Positions 6,478 through 9,378 of a stretch of 9,378 nucleotides of DNA are shown piece after piece; position 1 is the stretch's first letter; the number at the start of each line of letters is the position of its first letter. The notes beneath the pieces are model-generated. The model did not search any database. It was given only the letters and a program-made list of their open reading frames with translations, and was not told the DNA's origin. A program made the position numbers and the translations under genes. This DNA comes from an uncultured Bacillota bacterium. GTDB taxonomy: Bacteria; Bacillota; Clostridia; Peptostreptococcales; Anaerovoracaceae. The stretch covers positions 1 through 9,378 of the forward strand of contig CAMNJK010000049.1 of assembly GCA_946541435.1 (NCBI GenBank), given 5' to 3'.

Positions 6478-6975
6478 TCAGTCTTCCTCCCGGTCCCGGG
6501 CCGCCTCGTCCAGGGCGGCGCGCACCGCGCGGTAAACCGTATCGGTGCTGAAACCCCGGCCTGCCAGCCGGCGGGCGATCCTGGCCATCAGTTTCTGCCG
6601 GGCCGCGTGGTCCATCGCCCCGACGTTTTCTCCCCGGACCGCTTCCCGGGCCTGCATCCTGGCTGTCTCATATTCATCCGGCAGATCCTCCATCACAAAC
6701 AGGGCATCCTCGATCATACTGCCGTCGATGCCCGCCTGCCGCAATTCCTGCCGTATGCGGTTCATGCCCCGGCCCATATCCAGCCGGGACTCGATGTACA
6801 TTTTCGTATATTCCATATCATCCAGCAGATGATAGGATTCCATCAGATCGGCGATGCGGTCAGCGTCATCCGCGCTCACGCCGCGTCCGCGCAGATGGTC
6901 CACCAGCTGCCGGCGCGTCCTGGGCTGGTACGCCAGGTATTTTGCCGCCCGATCCAGTCCTTCCTCATAATTCAC
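6478..6975 (-). CDS. recX: Regulatory protein RecX
   Basis: RecX binds RecA filaments and limits or modulates RecA recombinase activity. This 165-residue protein has the family's N-terminal helical repeat (AAKYLAYQPRTRRQLVDHLRGRGV), the central YHLLDDMEYTKMYIESRLDMGRGMNRIRQELRQAGI, and a third repeat ending RGFSTDTVYRAVRAAL. Tandem three-helix repeats are typical of RecX. I favour the GTG start at 6975, which begins VNYEEGLDRAAKYLAY like other RecX proteins and overlaps the MBL gene stop by only 11 bases, with GGGGGAAG upstream. ATG 7011 would add 12 residues (MIVSSAWRGKCS) and a 47-base overlap. recA is not in the window. Two genes later comes rmuC, another recombination-related gene, giving this part of the operon a DNA-maintenance flavour. 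Confidence 0.92.
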   Translation of the reverse strand: MNYEEGLDRAAKYLAYQPRTRRQLVDHLRGRGVSADDADRIADLMESYHLLDDMEYTKMYIESRLDMGRGMNRIRQELRQAGIDGSMIEDALFVMEDLPDEYETARMQAREAVRGENVGAMDHAARQKLMARIARRLAGRGFSTDTVYRAVRAALDEAARDREED

Positions 6976-7795
6976 GGAACACTTCCCCCGCCATGCCGAT
7001 GAGACAATCATCTCCGAAGGCCTGTTTCAGATCGCAGATGGCCCGGATCCCGGTGCAGTGCACCGGAAGGATCTTTGACGTCTCTTCCGTCTTCAGCTGC
7101 GCGATCACACGTTCTCTTTCCTTCGCGGAGGCGCCATAAAGATGCATGCCGGCCACCAGGGCCGCCACAGGCTCCCCGGGAAAGATCTGCCGGGCCGCTT
7201 TCAGGGCTGAAATGACGCCCCTGTGGGAGCAGCCGGAGAAAACATAGATCCCTTTGGATTCCCGGATGACCAGGATCTGCTCGTGGCTCATATCGTCCGG
7301 TGTCAGCTGGCCGTCATCATCGTAATAATAAAACGTCTCCGTGGGAACCGTCCCCTCGGCATAGGGCACCGTCCCGCTGATCACGATGTCCGGCGTGATG
7401 GTCACAGGTCCGTCTGTATAAACCAGCCGGTCCCGCAGGTCTTCCAGCTCCTGGTCGGTCCAGCGGATCCCGCAGGTCACTTCCTCCAGTTTCCCTTCCT
7501 CCAGACCATAGGACTTTCGGAAGGCGTTCCTGTGGATATATACCGGCGCGGTCCCATTGATCCGGCAAAAGGCCGGAAAGCCTCCGGTATGGTCATAGTG
7601 GCCGTGGCTGACCACTGCCAGATCTGCTTCCGCCAGATCCACCTGCATCCGCCGGGCGTTGGCGGCAAAGGCATCTGTGGCGCCTGCGTCAAAGAGGATC
7701 TTCTTTCCCGCCGCCTCGATCCAGACCGAAAGTCCGTGCTGGGCGAGGATCCCTTCTTTTTCTGTTTTATTCTCAATGAGAAACTGAATCTTCAT
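6965..7795 (-). CDS. MBL-fold metallo-hydrolase
   Basis: This 276-residue protein has the metallo-beta-lactamase fold metal motif SHGHYDHTGG (His64, His66, Asp68, His69). Later come GCSHRGVISALKAA, GMHLYG and LPVHCTG, which supply the remaining metal ligands. The pattern EHGLS-like HGLSVWIEAAGKKILFDAGATDAF followed by SHGHYDHTGGF resembles the COG1237 group, some members of which are named as dihydropterin-related synthases; the true substrate is unknown. There is no signal peptide, so it is probably cytoplasmic. ATG 7795 is chosen because CAGGAG lies 9 bases upstream; the longer start at 7834 would overlap the phosphopantetheinyl transferase gene. It lies 17 bases after that gene and its stop overlaps the recX start. 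Confidence 0.9.
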   Translation of the reverse strand: MKIQFLIENKTEKEGILAQHGLSVWIEAAGKKILFDAGATDAFAANARRMQVDLAEADLAVVSHGHYDHTGGFPAFCRINGTAPVYIHRNAFRKSYGLEEGKLEEVTCGIRWTDQELEDLRDRLVYTDGPVTITPDIVISGTVPYAEGTVPTETFYYYDDDGQLTPDDMSHEQILVIRESKGIYVFSGCSHRGVISALKAARQIFPGEPVAALVAGMHLYGASAKERERVIAQLKTEETSKILPVHCTGIRAICDLKQAFGDDCLIGMAGEVFREL

Positions 7796-7812
7796 GATTC
7801 TCAGCTCCTGTG

Positions 7813-8316
7813 TCATTTTCCGATGCAGATACAACCATAGAGGTCTTCATCCAGCACAAGATCGAGAAACTCCACGTCCTGCCGGTCCAGCACGGGACTT
7901 CCGCTGATCACGGCAGCCAGTCCCTGGCCGGTGTACTTGGCATAGGCTTCCTTCCTGGTCCACAGACGATAAAAGCTGTCCGGCCCGTTCTCCTCCAGGA
8001 ACCTGCATTCTGCCCGGGTAAAGTACCGTCCGGCAAGCCGGCTCCTGTCCCGGCCGTCCTTCTTCTGGATATCCAGTCCCAGGTTCTGATCCCACGCAGC
8101 GCACGCAAAAACAGACCCGGTGTGAGATACGGAAAAATGAAGACTGCCTCCGGAAAGCACCGGTTTCCCGCCGGGCAGACGGATGATGGTCCTCTCCTGG
8201 TTTTCCTCCAGAAGTCCATGCTCCACCAGGAGCTGCAGCACCAGGGCATCCGTCAGTTCCTGTCCGGTCAGGGCAGGAAACCATTCTTTATAATCCTCGA
8301 TCACATACAGTTCCAT
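7813..8316 (-). CDS. Sfp-type 4'-phosphopantetheinyl transferase
   Basis: Enzymes of this family move 4'-phosphopantetheine from coenzyme A to a serine of a carrier protein. The three family motifs are visible: LHFSVSHTG (59-67), GLDIQ (80-84) and the W/KEA-type LWTRKEAYAKYTGQGL (108-123). Asp82 and Glu113 match Mg ligands of Sfp; the Glu usual two residues after the Asp is Gln84 here. At 167 residues it is shorter than Bacillus Sfp and has a short region before motif 1. No fatty acid synthase, polyketide or NRPS gene is in the window, so its carrier is unknown. I prefer ATG 8316 because the upstream ATG 8349 forms the foot of a perfect hairpin (8326-8349). Neither start has a strong ribosome binding site, so 8349 (178 residues) remains possible. 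Confidence 0.88.
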   Translation of the reverse strand: MELYVIEDYKEWFPALTGQELTDALVLQLLVEHGLLEENQERTIIRLPGGKPVLSGGSLHFSVSHTGSVFACAAWDQNLGLDIQKKDGRDRSRLAGRYFTRAECRFLEENGPDSFYRLWTRKEAYAKYTGQGLAAVISGSPVLDRQDVEFLDLVLDEDLYGCICIGK

Positions 8317-8325
8317 GATTGTCAA

Positions 8326-8349
8326 ATGGCGGTGCTTTCGCCCCGCCAT
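8326..8349 (-). promoter_or_regulatory. GNRA-capped hairpin before the PPTase start
   Basis: On the minus strand ATGGCGG (8349-8343) pairs perfectly with CCGCCAT (8332-8326). Inside are a G/A mismatch, two further GC pairs and a GAAA tetraloop. The hairpin ends 9 bases before the chosen ATG (8316) of the phosphopantetheinyl transferase gene and sits between it and yerC. No T-run follows (TTTGACAATC), so it is a poor terminator; it could affect translation, RNA processing or stability. Confidence 0.55.
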
Positions 8350-8365
8350 CCCGCTTTATCTCTTC

Positions 8366-8671
8366 TCAGACTTCTTCCTGTTCCTTCATTCTGGCCAGGA
8401 TCCGCTTATAACCATCCGCGCCGTAGACCAGACATTTGTTGATCCTGCTGATGGTCGCAGTCGAAGCCTTGGTAATGGATTCGATCTCGTTATAGGTTCT
8501 GCTTTCGCTCAGAAGCTTGGCCACCTGAAGACGCTGCGCGATCGCATGGATCTCATTGATCGTGCAGATATCTTCGAAGAAACGATAGCAGTCCTCCTCG
8601 TCCTCCAAAAGCAATACTGCTTTGAACAATTCATCGATGTCATCATTCTTGAACTTTGATTCGTATGCCAT
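8366..8671 (-). CDS. yerC: YerC/YecD-family TrpR-like DNA-binding protein
   Basis: This 101-residue protein belongs to the YerC/YecD family, related to the Trp repressor fold. The central segment CTINEIHAIAQRLQVAKLL followed by RTYNEIESITKASTATISRINKCLVYGADGY is the typical helix-turn-helix region, the second helix of which reads TATISRINK. Members are assumed to be transcription regulators, but targets and ligands are poorly known. ATG 8669-8671 is well supported by AAAGGAG with 7-base spacing. It is the first gene after a near-consensus promoter at 8781-8809 and so probably heads the long operon. It could regulate that operon, though I see no clear palindromic operator at the promoter. Lys/Glu-rich ends and no membrane segment fit a cytoplasmic DNA-binding protein. 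Confidence 0.93.
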   Translation of the reverse strand: MAYESKFKNDDIDELFKAVLLLEDEEDCYRFFEDICTINEIHAIAQRLQVAKLLSESRTYNEIESITKASTATISRINKCLVYGADGYKRILARMKEQEEV

Positions 8672-8673
8672 TG

Positions 8674-8687
8674 CGAAACTCCTTTCG
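8674..8687 (-). promoter_or_regulatory. yerC ribosome binding site in a small hairpin loop
   Basis: The sequence CGAAAGGAGTTTCG reads as a 5-bp stem (CGAAA/TTTCG) with the Shine-Dalgarno core GGAG as its four-base loop. It lies just 2 bases before the ATG. The stem is weak and may be coincidental, but it could tune translation of yerC. Confidence 0.35.
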
Positions 8688-8780
8688 GCCCTGGGATCCT
8701 GCCACAGCCTAAAAATACTGATTCCGAAAAACTATTGCCTGTTCAAAAAGATATCAGATTAATATAGCTTATCCATGTTC

Positions 8781-8809
8781 AGTATATTACTTTCATGTGC
8801 TAAAGTCAA
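8781..8809 (-). promoter_or_regulatory. Near-consensus sigma-A promoter for yerC and downstream genes
   Basis: On the minus strand the -35 box TTGACT (8809-8804) and -10 box TATACT (8786-8781) are separated by exactly 17 bases. Each box matches consensus at five of six positions. Transcription should begin near 8774, leaving a leader of about 100 bases before yerC. It lies 11 bases beyond the tail of the S41 peptidase terminator, so this marks a new transcription unit. The leader contains T-rich stretches but I recognised no riboswitch in it. Confidence 0.8.
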
Positions 8810-8819
8810 TAGCATTAAA

Positions 8820-8858
8820 GTGTGAAAGTGAGGGCCGGAAGCCTTTTCCGACCCTCAC
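8820..8858 (-). terminator. Intrinsic terminator after the S41 peptidase gene
   Basis: On the minus strand GTGAGGGTCGGAA (8858-8846) pairs with TTCCGGCCCTCAC (8840-8828): 13 bp with one G-U pair and a five-base loop AAGGC. A T-rich tail TTTCACACTTT follows. The hairpin lies 32 bases after the stop codon at 8891. The tail is interrupted by CACAC, so termination may be less than complete, but the stem is strong. Confidence 0.8.
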
Positions 8859-8890
8859 GGACATCTGTTCAAGAAGTAGTCATAATATGA

Positions 8891-9378
8891 TTATTGTTCT
8901 TCCAGCACCTGTCTGGCCCGCTCCAGCTGTTCATCCCGTTTGGTGTTCTCGTCATCCTTGACTTTCACATTGGGACGTACGCCTTTTTCATGCACCTTGT
9001 GCTTTTTGGGTGACAGGTATTCCAGAATGGTGAGCTTCAGGGCATCTCCGTCCCGCATGACGAAGCTGGTCTGGATGATCCCCTTGCCAAAGGTCCGGGA
9101 ACCCACGATGGTATAGTCGTTGTCCTTCATGGCCGCGGCCAGGATCTCGGACGCGCTGGCGCTGTTTTCATTGACCAGCACCACCGTCTTCAGATCCGTG
9201 TGACCATCCTTCACCTTATAGCTCTCTGTTTCGCCGTTTCTGTCCTGCACATAGCAGGCAACGCCCTTATCCAGGAAGTCGTCCGCCACGGCCACCGCGT
9301 CGTCCACCAGGCCGCCGCCGTTGTCCCTGAGATCCAGCACCAGCTTCTTCGCGCCCTTGGCTTCCACAGCCTTCAGCG
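8891..9378 (-). CDS. S41-family (CtpA/Prc-type) serine protease, C-terminal part
   Basis: The reading frame is open to the right window edge, so this is the C-terminal part (162 codons) of a longer protein. It carries the core of the S41 protease domain: LVLDLRDNGGGL (substrate-binding loop), ENSASASEILAAAMKD containing the catalytic serine (middle Ser of SASAS by comparison with E. coli Prc), and SRTFGKGIIQT containing the catalytic lysine. Then come LTILEYLSP and the family's GVRPNVKV segment. These enzymes usually have an N-terminal membrane anchor or signal peptide and a PDZ domain, which would lie outside the window, and they cleave proteins at the cell surface. The end is charged (RDEQLERARQVLEEQ). 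A terminator follows, so it is a separate unit from yerC. Confidence 0.93.
   Translation of the reverse strand, partial: LKAVEAKGAKKLVLDLRDNGGGLVDDAVAVADDFLDKGVACYVQDRNGETESYKVKDGHTDLKTVVLVNENSASASEILAAAMKDNDYTIVGSRTFGKGIIQTSFVMRDGDALKLTILEYLSPKKHKVHEKGVRPNVKVKDDENTKRDEQLERARQVLEEQ

Noticed and set aside
8326..8349. Intrinsic terminator between yerC and the PPTase gene
   Set aside because: The hairpin is good but only three T follow on the minus strand and none on the plus strand, so I list it as a regulatory structure rather than a terminator.

Overview
The window looks like chromosomal DNA from a fairly GC-rich member of the Firmicutes/Clostridia, most likely Lachnospiraceae-like. The pointers are a YerC/YecD-type TrpR-like regulator, a BMP-family lipoprotein next to nucleoside phosphorolysis genes, Shine-Dalgarno sequences of the AGGAG type throughout, and a canonical sigma-A promoter. 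The taxonomic call is inference. Every protein gene is on the minus strand, so transcription runs from high to low coordinates.

Right end (8672-9378): the C-terminal part of an S41 (CtpA/Prc-type) protease enters from the window edge and ends at 8891. A strong intrinsic terminator follows (8820-8858), then a near-consensus promoter (-35 TTGACT, 17-base spacer, -10 TATACT; 8781-8809). A leader of about 100 bases precedes yerC.

Main block (424-8671): ten tightly spaced genes, in transcription order yerC, an Sfp-type phosphopantetheinyl transferase, an MBL-fold hydrolase, recX, an unrecognised 158-residue protein, rmuC, a metallophosphoesterase, deoB (phosphopentomutase), pdp (pyrimidine-nucleoside phosphorylase) and a BMP/PnrA-like nucleoside-binding lipoprotein. 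Gaps are at most about 50 bases, several neighbours overlap (deoB/pdp by ATGA), and I see no terminator between them, so they may form one long operon. The last three genes make a pathway: nucleoside capture, cleavage to (deoxy)ribose-1-phosphate, and isomerisation to (deoxy)ribose-5-phosphate. The earlier genes are housekeeping, repair and regulatory functions without an obvious link to it. An intrinsic terminator at 310-356 closes the block.

Left end (1-411): no believable protein gene. It holds the operon terminator, two short direct-repeat pairs, and the most interesting item in the window. This is a GC-rich element of about 190 bases (roughly 85-281) that folds almost completely: a 13-bp closing stem, a 12-bp inner stem and a 10+7-bp long hairpin. 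Its unpaired segments are purine-rich on the plus strand. I read it as a structured non-coding RNA on the plus strand, convergent with the operon. I could not assign it to a family from memory with confidence.
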